Assembly: GCF_024346715.1 (NCBI RefSeq)
Contig: NZ_AP024853.1
Location: forward strand, 806,001-870,000
Source: Photobacterium swingsii
GTDB lineage: Bacteria > Pseudomonadota > Gammaproteobacteria > Enterobacterales > Vibrionaceae
Direction: 5' to 3'
DNA: 64,000 bases
Shown: positions 48,282 to 56,992 of the stretch, in pieces
Layout of the letters: each line of letters opens with the position of its first letter
How positions within the stretch are numbered: position 1 is the stretch's first letter
The notes under the pieces: model-generated
The model's database searches: none
The model's input: the letters and a program-made list of their open reading frames with translations, nothing else
What the model was told of the DNA's origin: nothing
Translations under genes and position numbers: made by a program

Positions 48282-48833
48282 ATGCGTTCTTTTCGAAATT
48301 CTTGTTCACTGTATGCTATTGGTTTATTCGCCATTTTTACGATCCCCCATGCCAATGCTAATAACTTTTCATACAATTATGTTGAAGCGCAGGTAATTAC
48401 TGATCCTGGTGGTATTGGCATAGCAGGTAGTATTCCTTTCCACGAACACGCCCATGTTGTTTACAACGCACAAACGGCTTTTAATTCAGATTGGTTGCTC
48501 ACTGGTGGCGTTGGTTTTAATGCCCCTATCGCAGATCGTGCTGATGTACGCGGATATTTGAAAGCGCACTCACGCAAAAACGATGAAACAACAGGTGACT
48601 GGGGCGAGACATTTTCAGAGTTCAGCATCGATTTTTCTATTTGGGCAAATCAACAATCTGAAGTTGGTGCATCAATTGGCACCTATTTCATGCCAGAAGA
48701 GGAAGAGATCGATAAATTCCACCTCTTCTATCGTTATCATGCCACTAGCGCTATATCCATTGGTGTTGAACTTCACCTCAGCGGCTTAGATGATGGGCAA
48801 ATGTTACTATCAGCCCGTTACCCACTCGGTTAA
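48282..48833 (+). CDS. Exported beta-rich protein, tandem copy 1
   Basis: A 183-aa protein with a signal peptide (about 1-26, ending HANANN). The mature part is beta-rich with aromatic girdles (NYVEAQV, GYLKAH, LLSARYPLG), like a small outer-membrane barrel or periplasmic protein. It shares most motifs with the next gene: NDWLxTxGxGFNAPI, RGYLKxHS, SEVGAS, DGQxMLSARYPLG. The function is unknown. No Shine-Dalgarno site is clear. Confidence 0.65.
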   Translation: MRSFRNSCSLYAIGLFAIFTIPHANANNFSYNYVEAQVITDPGGIGIAGSIPFHEHAHVVYNAQTAFNSDWLLTGGVGFNAPIADRADVRGYLKAHSRKNDETTGDWGETFSEFSIDFSIWANQQSEVGASIGTYFMPEEEEIDKFHLFYRYHATSAISIGVELHLSGLDDGQMLLSARYPLG

Positions 48834-48963
48834 GTGTCCCCAGAAAAACCCTAAACTCAAAGTCTCAGCTATTAAGAAGCAGCATAATGCTTACTAATGG
48901 CTGATTTTTTGGCTTGATACATATAAACTACAAATCTAAAAATAAATAAGATTTGATTTAATT

Positions 48964-49506
48964 ATGTATAAAGCTGTCACCTCCCTACTATTAACCTTCG
49001 TCTATATTATTGCTCCTGCTACTGCACATGCTAATAATTTTAATTACAATTACGGAGAGGTTCTTGTTCCGATAAATCCAGGTGGCCTTGGCTTAGGCGG
49101 TTCAATGCTGATCCATCAAAATGCCCACATTGTTGCAGAAGCACGAAGTGCATTCGAAAATGATTGGTTAATAACAGCGGGTGCAGGTTTTAATGCGCCG
49201 ATATCACAATTTGCGGATCTACGTGGATATTTAAAAATACATTCGCAAAAGAACAAAGAAACAACAAATACCTTTGGCCGCTTTTTTACCGAGTTAAGTC
49301 TCGATGCATCGACATGGGTTAACCCTGTTTCAGAGGTTGGCGCAAGTGTGGGTTCTTACCTTATTTCTGACGATGATAAAAAATTAAAACTTCAAACTTA
49401 TTATCGCTTTCACCCAACACCTACATTCTCATTTGCCGCTATCTTAAATATCAGCGGACTGGAAGATGGTCAAATCATGCTATCAGCAAGGTACCCATTA
49501 GGGTAA
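48964..49506 (+). CDS. Exported beta-rich protein, tandem copy 2
   Basis: A 180-aa paralogue of the preceding gene with its own signal peptide (about 1-23, ending ATAHANN) and the same motifs NAPI, RGYLKIHS, SEVGAS and MLSARYPLG. The two are about half identical by eye. Copy 2 differs mostly in the middle loop (KNKETTNTFGRF). They probably arose by tandem duplication. It is convergent with the AlkA-type gene, four bases apart. Role unknown. Confidence 0.65.
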   Translation: MYKAVTSLLLTFVYIIAPATAHANNFNYNYGEVLVPINPGGLGLGGSMLIHQNAHIVAEARSAFENDWLITAGAGFNAPISQFADLRGYLKIHSQKNKETTNTFGRFFTELSLDASTWVNPVSEVGASVGSYLISDDDKKLKLQTYYRFHPTPTFSFAAILNISGLEDGQIMLSARYPLG

Positions 49507-49510
49507 AACA

Positions 49511-50122
49511 CTAAGCAGGCGCACCACGGTAGTAATGCCATAAAAATAAAGAGCCAACTGTTCTCCATGGTGCCCATGCGGTAACTATTGTGCGTGCCTC
49601 TTTTGCTGTGGGCTTTTCATCAAGCCCTTTTAGCCGCCCTAATGCCACTTGTAAAGCTAAATCATCCGCTGGAAACACGTCTGTTCGTGTCAGTGCAAAC
49701 ATCAGAAATATCTCTGCACTCCAGCGACCAAAGCCTTTTAAGGCCATGATCTTGGTTATCGCTTGCGCATCATCTAAGGTGGCAAGTTGCTCGATATCTA
49801 ATTGCCCATCACAAATTGCTTGTGCTAGCCCGCGTGTATAAAGCACCTTTCGGGCAGATAAGCCAGCTTCGCGAATACTTTGTTCACTCAAGCTTAAGTA
49901 ATGCTCAGGGGTCACCGTCGGCATCAGTGCGGTGACGCGGGTCATAATGGCTTTTGCGGCATGAGTTGAGATTTGCTGGCTGACCACTATCGACAACAGC
50001 GAAACAAAATGTGGCGTTAGCGATCGCGGTGGCGGGTTTCCATATTCCTGCCATGCCTTCGCAATATCGGCATCAAGCAAAGCTAACTCTGCCATTCCCT
50101 GTGCTATCAATTTTTCATCCAT
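49511..50122 (-). CDS. DNA-3-methyladenine glycosylase, AlkA type
   Basis: A 203-aa HhH-GPD base-excision repair enzyme. The helix-hairpin-helix is LKGFGRWSAEIFLMFAL (about 127-143), followed by the catalytic aspartate in FPADDLAL. It lacks the N-terminal domain of E. coli AlkA, so it is the short 3-methyladenine glycosylase II type. Downstream of the long ketoacyl synthase on the same strand but separated by a terminator. Confidence 0.88.
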   Translation of the reverse strand: MDEKLIAQGMAELALLDADIAKAWQEYGNPPPRSLTPHFVSLLSIVVSQQISTHAAKAIMTRVTALMPTVTPEHYLSLSEQSIREAGLSARKVLYTRGLAQAICDGQLDIEQLATLDDAQAITKIMALKGFGRWSAEIFLMFALTRTDVFPADDLALQVALGRLKGLDEKPTAKEARTIVTAWAPWRTVGSLFLWHYYRGAPA

Positions 50123-50184
50123 TCGCTTTACCCTTTCATAACGGCCTCATTCAACTCAATCTAGCGCACTGGCTTTAAATAGCA

Positions 50185-50218
50185 AAAAGCCATGCTAAGT
50201 CTCCTTAACATGGCTTTT
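50185..50218 (-). terminator. Rho-independent terminator after the ketoacyl synthase
   Basis: Fifteen-base stem with one mismatch (AAAAGCCATG...), loop TCTC, T-rich on the minus strand. Confidence 0.75.
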
Positions 50219-50235
50219 ATACATCAATTTTGCGC

Positions 50236-52086
50236 TTACGCGTAATCGCTATACGGATTCTCAGTTGGTAATTGGATCGCTTGGCCAAATGCTGACAAAT
50301 TCATACTTTCAGGCGTCATAGTGATTGAGCTTTCATCCATCACATTTTCACCAAAATCATAGCGAATATTTTCTGCCCCGTGGCAAGCTGCTTGGTCTTG
50401 CTGAACCACAGCTTGGCTGATAGGCACGTTTTTCGCTTGGTATTGAGCAAAAGCCTCGGCTCCATACTTTTTCACTAACATGTCCGCAGTTTGAGCAGGT
50501 GAAAGTACTAAGCCCGTTGCATTATTTCCGCCAAAGCCTTTTGCATTCAGAATAACGGCTTTGTAGTCTTCGCCCTTTTCACCGGCAAATTGGTGATTAG
50601 TCAGAATATTGAGGTTTGACTGGTGCACATCTTCAGCAATGTGATCAATCGAAGTAATGCCAGGAACCCAGCCATACTGCCACACCCCTAGCGATGCAAT
50701 AAGTTGATCGCCAGCTGCCGCGCCCATAGAGTGCCCAAGATAAGATTTCACTGCGGTTACAGGCCACTGCGCAATATCAAATGTCTTCGCTACTTCGTTT
50801 AGAATATGACTTTCTGTTACACGGTTTTGCGGCGTCCCTGTACCATGCGCTTGTACATACGTTTGTTTCACGCCTTGCTCGCCCAAAATGGCTTTGGCAA
50901 GTGCTGTCGCTTTTGCTACCGTGACATAGTTACCCACGCCCGGTGCCGAGATCGACTTTTTATTTCCATCGGCATTCACAAACACATCAGCGACAGAGCC
51001 ATAGATATTCATGCCAAGAGATAGCGCGAGTTCATCATCCATCAGCACCACAAATTGTGATGACTCAGCCATAGTGAAACCTGCGTTGCTTGAAAATGGA
51101 CGACACGCACGGCGATTATCCACGGTTTCACTTTGATCCAGCGCTTTAATTTGTTCGTCTTCTGCTAGCGCACCCATCACACGGAAGCCTTCCATCACTT
51201 CAGCCACTACAGGCGCTTCAGCATTACCGACGATGACAACCTTCGCTTTACCGTGCTGAATGTCGTACATCCCTTGGCGCAGATTATAAAGGAAAGTCGC
51301 ACAAGCGCCCATATTGGTGCCCGTTGTACCCACGCTATTGATCATGTAGCCATTGATAAAGTCTGCAGGCATTTCTGCAAAAGAAAGCGCCATCATTTTT
51401 GAGCTCACACGGCTGCCAATCAAGGGCGCAGCGATCATGCCAGAGAGTGATTGATCGTCAATTTGGCCTAATGCACTCCCTGCATAAACAGAGACTTCGT
51501 CTGGCTGGATGTGTTTTAAGATTTCTTGCCAATCAACACCCATAGAGTTCAGTGCATCAGATGCACCGTAAACCGTTAGCTTTAAGCCACGAGGGTGAAA
51601 ACGTGAATTATATAAACTACCCGGATCAAAACCTGCAGGGATGTTGCCACCACTGGTTACTGGATAACTTGTACGATCTTCTAACAAGGCAGCAAGATCA
51701 CCTGTGACTGTGATTTTCACTTTGCTACCTTGCGGCTCTAGCGACCAGTTTTCTGGAATATTCGTTGGCAGCTTTGATTTGCGCACCGTGAACGTCATGG
51801 TATCGCTACCACTGTTAATCGTCGCTTTGTACTGGTGCAAAATATTGTCAGGGTCAAATGAATCAATACGGCGGATTAGTGTGCCCGCTTTAATCGCTTC
51901 AATAAGCTCATCGGTAAGATTATCTTCTTGGCTTAATCCCATTCGACACGCAAGATCTTGCCATGTTGATGCCATTACATCAGCAGATAATACATCCGAC
52001 ACCATACGCTTATAACTATGGAAACCAGAACTACGACCAGCAGCATTAATGCCACCAAAACCCACGATAAGCGGTAACTTTGTCAT
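50236..52086 (-). CDS. Long FabY-type 3-oxoacyl-ACP synthase
   Basis: A 616-aa single-protein ketoacyl synthase, 200 residues longer than FabB/FabF. It opens LPLIVGFGGINAAGRSSG, typical of the FabY group described in Pseudomonas. Catalytic Cys is in GTTGTNMGACATFLYN; the two histidines are in VQAHGTGTPQ and KSYLGHSMGAAAG. No ACP, AT or other synthase domain is adjacent, so it works with the cell's free ACP, perhaps as an extra initiation or elongation enzyme. The start after GTAGG is chosen over one seven codons upstream. Divergent from the GlxA-type regulator. Confidence 0.82.
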   Translation of the reverse strand: MTKLPLIVGFGGINAAGRSSGFHSYKRMVSDVLSADVMASTWQDLACRMGLSQEDNLTDELIEAIKAGTLIRRIDSFDPDNILHQYKATINSGSDTMTFTVRKSKLPTNIPENWSLEPQGSKVKITVTGDLAALLEDRTSYPVTSGGNIPAGFDPGSLYNSRFHPRGLKLTVYGASDALNSMGVDWQEILKHIQPDEVSVYAGSALGQIDDQSLSGMIAAPLIGSRVSSKMMALSFAEMPADFINGYMINSVGTTGTNMGACATFLYNLRQGMYDIQHGKAKVVIVGNAEAPVVAEVMEGFRVMGALAEDEQIKALDQSETVDNRRACRPFSSNAGFTMAESSQFVVLMDDELALSLGMNIYGSVADVFVNADGNKKSISAPGVGNYVTVAKATALAKAILGEQGVKQTYVQAHGTGTPQNRVTESHILNEVAKTFDIAQWPVTAVKSYLGHSMGAAAGDQLIASLGVWQYGWVPGITSIDHIAEDVHQSNLNILTNHQFAGEKGEDYKAVILNAKGFGGNNATGLVLSPAQTADMLVKKYGAEAFAQYQAKNVPISQAVVQQDQAACHGAENIRYDFGENVMDESSITMTPESMNLSAFGQAIQLPTENPYSDYA

Positions 52087-52200
52087 TTGACGCCTACTAC
52101 AAAACAATAATTTGCGGCTAGGTTACCAATTTGCACTGGTTTATCACCCTGCATTTATGCCAAAATCACTGTCATTCACGCCAAAATAGTACCAATATGT

Positions 52201-53181
52201 ATGAAAGTCGGATTTGTACTCTATCATCGCGCCCTGATCACAGGTGTATCTCTCGCCGCTGAGATGCTCAGTAGCGCAGCAAGCTTACGAGAGAGACGAC
52301 TACAACGCAGTGATCCCTTTAGTATTCAGCTAATTGCCCCGAGTTTAACTTCACCTAAATTAACTGCTGGGTTGCGGTTAGAGCCCGATATCACCTTCGA
52401 TGATCCCGCTGTTTTCGATGTAATCATCTTACCGCCGATGTGGGGAAACCCCTTGTCAGCACTAAGCCATACTCCCGCACTAATACCTTGGTTAATTGAG
52501 CAGTATCGTCAAGGGGCTAAATTGGTTGCAACGGGAACGGGGGTTATGCTGCTGGCTGAAACAGGACTATTAGATCATCAAGTCGCAACAACACATTGGT
52601 ACTTCTACGACAAATTCACCGCTCGCTATCCAAACGTAAAACTCAACCGTAAAGCATCGATTACTGCCGCCAATGGCCTTTATTGCACGGGCAGTATCAA
52701 CTCCCAAACAGAGATGATTTTGTTTTTGATTGCGCAACAATACGGTCAGAAAATCGCAACCACAATCGAAACCCACTACGGCCATGAGATATCAAAGTCA
52801 ACGCAGCAGCCATTTTACCAAATTGGTGGCGAGGTACAGTTTGATGAGTCTATTGCGTTTGCACAAGATTGGATGAAGCGTCATTTATCGCAAGTGATCA
52901 CCACGCAGCAAGTAGCAGATGCCTGTGAACTTCCCTTGCGAACCTTTAGTCGCAAATTTAAAGATCAAGTCGGTGAAGCCCCTCATCAGTACTTACAACA
53001 AATACGGATGGAAGCGGCACAAGAGTTATTGCGGGATTTTGGAATGAGCATTCAAGACGTCGCCGAGCAAGTGGGTTATAAAGATGCGTACCATTTTTCG
53101 ACCCGATTTAAACAAGCCTTCGCAATGACTCCTGCACAGTATCGCACCATGGTAAAAGCAAAAATATATAACGCGAGTTAA
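52201..53181 (+). CDS. GlxA-type AraC-family regulator (DJ-1/PfpI domain plus HTH)
   Basis: A 326-aa protein: DJ-1/PfpI-like domain (about 3-195) and AraC DNA-binding domain (about 225-320; two HTHs, TTQQVADACELPLRTFSRKF and SIQDVAEQVGYKDAYHFSTR). The nucleophilic Cys of the first domain is replaced (VATGTGVMLLAETG), so it is presumably ligand-sensing. It is divergent from the FabY-type gene, which is a plausible target. Confidence 0.85.
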   Translation: MKVGFVLYHRALITGVSLAAEMLSSAASLRERRLQRSDPFSIQLIAPSLTSPKLTAGLRLEPDITFDDPAVFDVIILPPMWGNPLSALSHTPALIPWLIEQYRQGAKLVATGTGVMLLAETGLLDHQVATTHWYFYDKFTARYPNVKLNRKASITAANGLYCTGSINSQTEMILFLIAQQYGQKIATTIETHYGHEISKSTQQPFYQIGGEVQFDESIAFAQDWMKRHLSQVITTQQVADACELPLRTFSRKFKDQVGEAPHQYLQQIRMEAAQELLRDFGMSIQDVAEQVGYKDAYHFSTRFKQAFAMTPAQYRTMVKAKIYNAS

Positions 53182-53259
53182 CCGAAAGTAAGATTTGTCT
53201 AACAGCTGATACACTGGAAAATCGTACTGCCACATACACTGTCAATATTCATTCACGCA

Positions 53260-54000
53260 ATGGTGGCACTTATGTGGTTCATTCTGTTTGTCGTCATCAA
53301 ATACATAAAACGCGCTGGCATCTATGCTGTCAGCGTCGTGGCGATTTACGGCTATGGCGCTCAAGCTGGCGTACTACCGACGAGTAAAATCACGATTGAT
53401 GCCCATCAATGCCGCCTCGACTTTTTCCATCTAGCGAAAAATCAGCAACAAGAATTTGAACCCATTATTCAACTAGCCATGGTGTACACTAAAAATAGCC
53501 AGAGCCGTTATGTCGCTATAAAACGCAAAATACCCCTTAATAAGCACACATCAGCCCAATACGAAAATATTCAATATCAACGCGCGCATAAACCTGTTGC
53601 TGTATTCACAACCTATTGGCAACCACTGAATAAAGAGCATCAAATAGGTGGGCTTGTGGTGTTAGGCAGTGATAATTACCAACAAGCTTTTGATAAAATC
53701 ACATCTTTAATGTTTCAAGATGAAGGGCATTTCGAGCTGTCACCACAGCAAAGTAAGTCTTTACTAGGGTCTTCATTAGAGCCCTTGAACTCCCTGCAAC
53801 CTCAACATCATCAAACAGTGAATAACGATAAAAAAAACATAATTACCAGTAACTTAAACAAAAGAAACAGCAGGAAGCCATTAGAAAACAAGCCCCCAAA
53901 ACAACAATATCCCTCAACGAAAGCACGGCAAGGGATATATCAGTTTTATGTACAAGATGATCATCTAGGTCAGTTTCAACAATGTCTACATAGCACCTAA
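53260..54000 (+). CDS. Hypothetical exported protein
   Basis: A 246-aa protein with an N-terminal hydrophobic helix (about 5-30), possibly a signal anchor or uncleaved signal. The middle is mixed alpha/beta (LDFFHLAKNQQQEFEPI), and about 160-215 is a low-complexity Gln/Asn/Lys-rich linker. No family recognised. The start could be the ATG at 53260 or at 53272. Its stop overlaps the convergent ogt stop by four bases. Confidence 0.5.
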   Translation: MVALMWFILFVVIKYIKRAGIYAVSVVAIYGYGAQAGVLPTSKITIDAHQCRLDFFHLAKNQQQEFEPIIQLAMVYTKNSQSRYVAIKRKIPLNKHTSAQYENIQYQRAHKPVAVFTTYWQPLNKEHQIGGLVVLGSDNYQQAFDKITSLMFQDEGHFELSPQQSKSLLGSSLEPLNSLQPQHHQTVNNDKKNIITSNLNKRNSRKPLENKPPKQQYPSTKARQGIYQFYVQDDHLGQFQQCLHST

Positions 54001-54479
54001 TCGTCGCTGACAAGCGAGCCTTCTAGCTTTAATAGGTAAGCCTTCATATCCACGCCGCCTGCATACCCTGTTAATTTCCCATTAGAACCAATAACACGAT
54101 GGCAAGGTACAATAATAGCGATCGGGTTCTTGCCATTCGCAGCACCGACAGCTCTCACGGCTTTAGGGTTGTTAATCGCATCCGCTATAGTCTTATACGA
54201 GCAGGTTTCGCCATAAGGAATACTTCGAAGTGCTCGCCACACCTGCTTTTGAAACTCAGTGCCTTCAGGGGCAAGAGGTACGGTAAAACGCGTCAATGTC
54301 CCAGAGAAATAAGCGTCAAGCTGGTAACAACATTCAGTAAATGGTTCTTGTGTTAATAGCCAATCAGGATCGATATCGTCATCTTCACGCTGTGACGCAA
54401 GTGTTAGCCCCGTCAAGCCATGTTCATTTGCTAGTAAACGAATCTTACCTAAAGGAGATGGATGGAAATGACAAAACAT
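53997..54479 (-). CDS. ogt: Methylated-DNA-protein-cysteine methyltransferase
   Basis: A 160-aa O6-alkylguanine transferase. The acceptor cysteine is in the full PCHRVIGSNGKLTGYAGG motif near residue 127; the DNA-binding helix-turn-helix sits just before it (YKTIADAINNPKAVRAVGAAN). Single-turnover repair of O6-methylguanine in cytoplasm. The N-terminal domain is short, as in Ogt rather than Ada. Start ATG at MFCHFHPSPLG. Confidence 0.94.
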   Translation of the reverse strand: MFCHFHPSPLGKIRLLANEHGLTGLTLASQREDDDIDPDWLLTQEPFTECCYQLDAYFSGTLTRFTVPLAPEGTEFQKQVWRALRSIPYGETCSYKTIADAINNPKAVRAVGAANGKNPIAIIVPCHRVIGSNGKLTGYAGGVDMKAYLLKLEGSLVSDD

Positions 54480-54887
54480 TTTGCGCCTCGGGTAAATAAA
54501 CGATTGAAAATGAAGTTATCACCATAATGCCGTTTTTCTCGTCATGATGCACCACTCTATTGATATTAATAACAATAGAAGAATCAATAACACCTAATTT
54601 TTATCTTCTTACCACTATTTTTACTCGTCATCCGTGGTTAGATAGCGTTCAGTCAATGAAAAAGCGTGCTCTTAATTCAAGAATACCGTCGCCATTACAA
54701 GCCAACTCACCACTAAACATGATTAAGTGCACACTCTATTATGGGTAATTATTACCATAATGATTGGAGCAAACCGCTATTTTTCCTTTCTATCATTCCC
54801 TTTATTCTTGCTGCCAACAACACGGTTGAAGCTAATAACTCAAACAGCCGTCACTCTATTAGTACAAATAAAACGCTGGAGAGCACC
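54480..54887. other. Intergenic region before the nitroreductase, 408 bp
   Basis: Contains the promoter of the nitroreductase and an open in-frame extension of 49 codons (from 54741) resembling a signal peptide. The latter lacks a good ribosome site. No other gene or element is recognised. Confidence 0.45.
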
Positions 54888-55547
54888 ATGTCTCATCAAA
54901 TCATCGCCGATCTAAACACGCGTTACACTGCGAAAAAATACGACGCAACCAAGCGTATTTCCCCTGCGGATATGGATGTCATCAAAGAAGCTATTCGTCT
55001 ATCTGCATCGTCAATCAACTCGCAACCTTGGAAGTTTATTGTGATTGAAAGCGATGAAGCAAAGCAGCGTTTCCATGATACTTTTGCCAATATGCACCAG
55101 TTCAACCAACCGCATGCTAAAGAAGCATCACACACTGTACTGTTCGCTTATAACCCGCACTATAGTAAAGATGAATACAAGAAAGTGGTTGATGTAGAAG
55201 TTACATCTGGGCACTTACCTGCAGACAGATATGACGCAATGCTCAATGGCGCCTACGGTTTCGCAGAAGCCAATACAGATGAAAATGGCTTTAATGGTGA
55301 TTGGACCAAAGCGCAAACCTATATTGCACTAGGCAACACATTACACACTCTCGCACGACTCGGTATTGATTCCACACCGATGGAAGGCGTGGACTCCAAG
55401 TTAATTGGTGAAGTATTTAAAGACGAGCTTGATGGTTACGTTTGTGATGTTGCACTAGCTATGGGCTATCGCCTTGCAGAAGGTGATTACAACTACGGTT
55501 TACCTAAATCTCGCCTAGCAGCTGAAGATGTAATCACAGTCCTTTAA
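54888..55547 (+). CDS. Nitroreductase, NfsB-type
   Basis: A 219-aa FMN flavoprotein of the usual NfsB length. It starts MSHQIIADLNTRYTAKKYD, has SASSINSQPWKFIVIES for FMN binding and ends KSRLAAEDVITVL. It should reduce nitro compounds or quinones with NAD(P)H. GGAGAG precedes the chosen ATG. Upstream in-frame sequence (49 codons) with a hydrophobic start is considered not part of the protein. A terminator follows. Confidence 0.88.
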   Translation: MSHQIIADLNTRYTAKKYDATKRISPADMDVIKEAIRLSASSINSQPWKFIVIESDEAKQRFHDTFANMHQFNQPHAKEASHTVLFAYNPHYSKDEYKKVVDVEVTSGHLPADRYDAMLNGAYGFAEANTDENGFNGDWTKAQTYIALGNTLHTLARLGIDSTPMEGVDSKLIGEVFKDELDGYVCDVALAMGYRLAEGDYNYGLPKSRLAAEDVITVL

Positions 55548-55580
55548 TCCGCAGCTGCTGAGTAACAACATAATCTTCAA

Positions 55581-55608
55581 AAACCGCCAATGGCTAAGTT
55601 GGCGGTTT
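55581..55608 (+). terminator. Rho-independent terminator
   Basis: Ten-base stem (AAACCGCCAA / TTGGCGGTTT) followed by TT. Closes the nitroreductase gene. Confidence 0.8.
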
Positions 55609-55647
55609 TTCTATATCTCATATAACAGCGATTTATGCCGTGATAGC

Positions 55648-56319
55648 TTACTGAGTAAGTTGTACTTTATGGCCAAGATACATCACTTCAACCGTAGCAT
55701 AACCTAAGTTGACTGCCTCAAATTGTTTGCTCAATTCACGCGCATGCTGTGCATCTGTTGCTAAAAAGGAAACATTATAAATTGGACGTTCTACACCATC
55801 AGCGAGCATTTGGGTATTCAAGTATGAAGATGTAATGAGGCCCGCCTGATTTAAACCAATAACACGTTGTAAATCGACACCTAAAACACGATCCATTTCG
55901 AGTGCATCAATGCCTTCACGCCATGTAAATGTCACCCCATAATTTTTATGTACGGGTGTATTATCCAGCCATTTATTGCCTAGCAAGCGTACATTATTAA
56001 TTTTTACCAGTTCTTTTTTATAAAGAGGCAAATTTGCCAACTTCGCTTTGGCATTGGCTTCATCTGTCGCATCAATAACAAAACGAATAAGTTTCATCGG
56101 CTTACCGTCAATACTGCTATCAAAGACAAACATATCTTTAATTTCACCGTTATTCACTAACTGGCCAAAAGCAGCACGTTGCTCCGACATCGTCGCTAGT
56201 ACATCATTCGCGTCATTAGTGTTCCATGCGAGTTCAACCCCGTAATCAGCAGCAGAGACAGCAGTACTTACCGATAGAGAAGCAAAGATAACAGTGGCAA
56301 TAGTCATTAATTTTTTCAT
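55648..56319 (-). CDS. Exported two-domain YCII-like protein
   Basis: A 223-aa protein with signal peptide about 1-23. Two similar halves follow (about 25-112 and 125-215). Each starts with YGVxxxW and has a beta-alpha-beta ferredoxin-like pattern, recalling YCII/muconolactone isomerase-like domains. It is 62 bp after the cytochrome c' gene on the same strand and is probably its operon partner in the MarR-linked module. Periplasmic. Exact function unknown. Confidence 0.62.
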   Translation of the reverse strand: MKKLMTIATVIFASLSVSTAVSAADYGVELAWNTNDANDVLATMSEQRAAFGQLVNNGEIKDMFVFDSSIDGKPMKLIRFVIDATDEANAKAKLANLPLYKKELVKINNVRLLGNKWLDNTPVHKNYGVTFTWREGIDALEMDRVLGVDLQRVIGLNQAGLITSSYLNTQMLADGVERPIYNVSFLATDAQHARELSKQFEAVNLGYATVEVMYLGHKVQLTQ

Positions 56320-56381
56320 GGTTCTACCCTTTTGGTTAATTATATTTATTTTGCTGACGTTCTTTCTAATTCGGCTATTGG

Positions 56382-56846
56382 TTAAAAGCGCGAACGGTAA
56401 CTACGGTGACAACTGCGGCAAGTCTTTTCGGCTTGCGACAATCCTGTTTTTAATTCACTAAGGTTTTGCTGTTCGCTTGCTTGATGCATTTGTTGAAAGC
56501 CCGTATCCATTTGAGCCAACAAAGCATTAAATTTTTCAGGCTTATTCCATACCTCTTTTTTCGCTTTACTGCCGCTTTGACTTCCTTCAGGGAATAATGT
56601 CATCAACGCTTTACTGTGATCAGCAAGTTGCTCACTTATCAAAACAAGTTGCTGCCAATCAGAATCTTGACCATCAATACTTTTTGAAGCTGTTTTCAAA
56701 TCGCTTTCTATGCTGCTAAAGGCTGTTTGACGCTGGGCGATCGCTTGGTCGTAACTATCAATACCTGCCTTCGCAAGCACTGGCAAACTAATAACCAGCG
56801 GTAGCAAGACCAAGGCACATACTTTTTTCTTCATTCGCTTTCTCAT
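56382..56846 (-). CDS. Cytochrome c', periplasmic
   Basis: A 154-aa exported cytochrome. The signal peptide is about 1-27 (ending LAKA). The mature helical bundle ends in heme motif CRSCHRSYRSRF near the C-terminus, with the sixth ligand left open as usual for cytochrome c'. Such proteins bind NO or CO and may protect against nitrosative stress. GGAGAG precedes the ATG. It is divergent from the cytochrome b561 gene across a 48-bp palindrome. Confidence 0.85.
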   Translation of the reverse strand: MRKRMKKKVCALVLLPLVISLPVLAKAGIDSYDQAIAQRQTAFSSIESDLKTASKSIDGQDSDWQQLVLISEQLADHSKALMTLFPEGSQSGSKAKKEVWNKPEKFNALLAQMDTGFQQMHQASEQQNLSELKTGLSQAEKTCRSCHRSYRSRF

Positions 56847-56890
56847 AACTCTCTCCAAGTTTGATTGGTTGCCACTGCTGGCTTGCTTTT

Positions 56891-56938
56891 TAATTTACAC
56901 AGCAATAGTTGCAATTGCAACTATTGCTGTGTAAATTA
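56891..56938. promoter_or_regulatory. Perfect 48-bp palindrome, probable MarR operator
   Basis: Every base from 56891 to 56938 is self-complementary (24-bp arms, centre at AATT). It lies midway between the divergent cytochrome c' and cytochrome b561 starts, 44 and 54 bp away. The core GTTGCAATTGCAAC is typical of MarR-type sites. The length exceeds a single operator, suggesting two or more dimers. Confidence 0.85.
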
Positions 56939-56992
56939 TTTCCATCGTATAGATAGAGCATCAACGCATCGAACACTGATTAAGGGTATAGA

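Noticed and set aside
54741-54887. Longer start giving the nitroreductase a signal peptide
   Set aside because: The ATG at 54888 has GGAGAG and gives the standard NfsB length; the upstream start lacks a good site, and exported NfsB-type enzymes are not expected.
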